Below, piece after piece: positions 5,405 through 6,315 of a stretch of 6,315 nt of DNA. The translations under genes were made by a program, and so were the position numbers. This DNA is from Chloroflexota bacterium (GTDB lineage Bacteria > Chloroflexota > Anaerolineae > Aggregatilineales > UBA3940): the NCBI GenBank assembly GCA_024643825.1, contig JAHEME010000182.1, positions 1 to 6,315 on the forward strand, given 5' to 3'. The notes beneath the pieces were generated by a model. That model was not told where the DNA came from and did no database searches. It saw only the letters and a list, made by a program, of their open reading frames with translations. Within the stretch, counting starts at the first letter, position 1. Every line of letters starts with the position of its first letter.

Positions 5405-6315
5405 ATGACTGATGAAGAGAAGAAACGTGCAGGCTTCAGACCCGATATCATGCAGGGTGTTATTGGGGTTTTTGTTCTATTGGCAATCCTCATCCCTGCG
5501 CTGATCGCTGGTTTCACGCTGCTACGTATTGTGATGCTGGTAGGCGTTCTAGCGGCCTGGGCGATCTGGGTATGGCAGGCCCCTCAAAGCGGCAGCGGCT
5601 TGATTGTGCCATTGCTGGCAGTGCTCACAGCCTTCATCGTAGGTGGGGTGGTCATCATGCTCGCGGCGGGTCAGGGAGTTCCCATCCTGCAGCGTCTGGT
5701 ACTGGCGGTGCGCGGATATTCCGCGATGGTGGATGGCGCGTTCATCAAGCAGAATGCGTTTACCAATACGCTCGTCGCTTCTACGCCCTTAATCCTGACC
5801 GGGCTGGCGGTGGCCCTCGGCTTCCGGGCTGGATTGTTTAACATCGGAGCAGAAGGTCAATTCATCATTGGGGCCGCCTGCGGTGTTTTCGTAGGGTATG
5901 CGATTGAACTGCCCCCGGTGATCCATGCGATTGCAGCTCTGCTCGCTGGCGCACTCGGTGGGGCGATCTGGGGAGCCATCCCCGGATTTCTCAAGGCCCG
6001 GCTGGGGGCACACGAAGTCATCAATACGATCATGATGAACTTCATTGCAATCCAGCTTGTGGATTGGCTTGTGAACAATCCGCTGAGAGATACTTCCGGG
6101 ACATCCTCGGTAATCCGCACTCCGTTTATTCACCCATCTGCTAATATTGCCCGGTTTAGTGAGATACTCCCGTCGCTCTTTGCTCCAGCGGATCGTTTGC
6201 ATCTGGGGTTCTTTCTTTCGATAGCCATTGCTATTGGGGTCTGGTTCCTGCTCTGGAAAACGACGACAGGTTTCGAGCTTCGCACCGCGGGGTCGAATCT
6301 GAATGCGGCCCGCTA
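5405..6315 (+). CDS. ABC importer permease, BMP/nucleoside type (YufP/NupP-like), 3' end missing
   Basis: The frame is open from the ATG at 5405 to the right edge (303 complete codons). The protein belongs to the branched-chain permease superfamily (BPD_transp_2) and would form half of the membrane channel. Hallmarks: TPLILTGLAVALGFRAGLFNIGAEGQ around 128-152, with GLFNIGAEGQ at 143-152; LGAHEVINTIMMNFIA around 200-215; and FELRTAGSNLNAAR at the visible end, which in relatives is RAVG-NP-AA and lies near the cytoplasmic loop that contacts the ATPase. The family core begins at about residue 66 (LIVPLLAVLTAFIVGGVVIM). Before it is an unusual extension of about 65 residues: a charged start (MTDEEKKR) and two hydrophobic segments near 18-36 and 39-57. 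The expected partner, a second permease of the YufQ/NupQ type, should follow just outside the window. Confidence 0.93.
   Translation, partial: MTDEEKKRAGFRPDIMQGVIGVFVLLAILIPALIAGFTLLRIVMLVGVLAAWAIWVWQAPQSGSGLIVPLLAVLTAFIVGGVVIMLAAGQGVPILQRLVLAVRGYSAMVDGAFIKQNAFTNTLVASTPLILTGLAVALGFRAGLFNIGAEGQFIIGAACGVFVGYAIELPPVIHAIAALLAGALGGAIWGAIPGFLKARLGAHEVINTIMMNFIAIQLVDWLVNNPLRDTSGTSSVIRTPFIHPSANIARFSEILPSLFAPADRLHLGFFLSIAIAIGVWFLLWKTTTGFELRTAGSNLNAAR

Noticed and set aside
5572..5841. Open frame on the + strand inside the permease gene
   Set aside because: It is out of frame with the permease, whose own frame encodes clear family motifs over the same bases.

Overview
The window holds four genes, all on the + strand, in about 55% GC sequence. 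They are the 3' part of a DNA translocase gene (ftsK/spoIIIE) and the first three genes of a BMP/PnrA-type nucleoside ABC importer: substrate-binding lipoprotein, double-NBD ATPase and first permease. The last gene runs off the right edge. The style of the FtsK motor (ITQFGVEPDY in the alpha domain, a long Pro/Ala-rich linker), together with a diacyl-type lipobox and bacterial promoters, makes me favour Chloroflexota, perhaps Anaerolineae. That is an inference from remembered family features, not a search result.

Layout. Positions 2-2173: ftsK without its 5' end. The frame is open to the left edge, so the TTG at 131 is not the real start. What is visible is an acidic and proline-rich linker, the alpha/beta motor and the gamma domain. 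Positions 2174-2379: a 206 bp gap with a 17-bp imperfect direct repeat, a good sigma-70-like promoter (TTGCTG, 17 bp, TATACT) and a leader of about 130 nt with possible alternative RNA pairings. Positions 2380-3390: BMP-family lipoprotein. Positions 3391-3548: a strong intrinsic terminator followed at once by a second promoter with a perfect TATAAT. Positions 3549-5339: the ATPase. Positions 5340-5404: a 65 bp spacer with a ribosome binding site. From 5405 to the edge: the permease.

How they work together. The lipoprotein should capture a nucleoside outside the membrane and pass it to a channel made of this permease and a second one expected just downstream. The ATPase powers transport. The terminator after the lipoprotein gene, with a new promoter behind it, fits the usual need for more binding protein than transporter.

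The most unusual thing is in the ATPase. About 97 residues rich in hydrophobic segments, which could form four membrane helices, are inserted into the helical subdomain of the first nucleotide-binding domain, between the Q-loop and the ABC signature. Removing them leaves about 499 residues, the normal family length, and all catalytic motifs of that domain remain intact. The partner permease also carries an N-terminal extension with two extra hydrophobic segments. Together these suggest an importer with extra membrane parts attached to both engine and channel.
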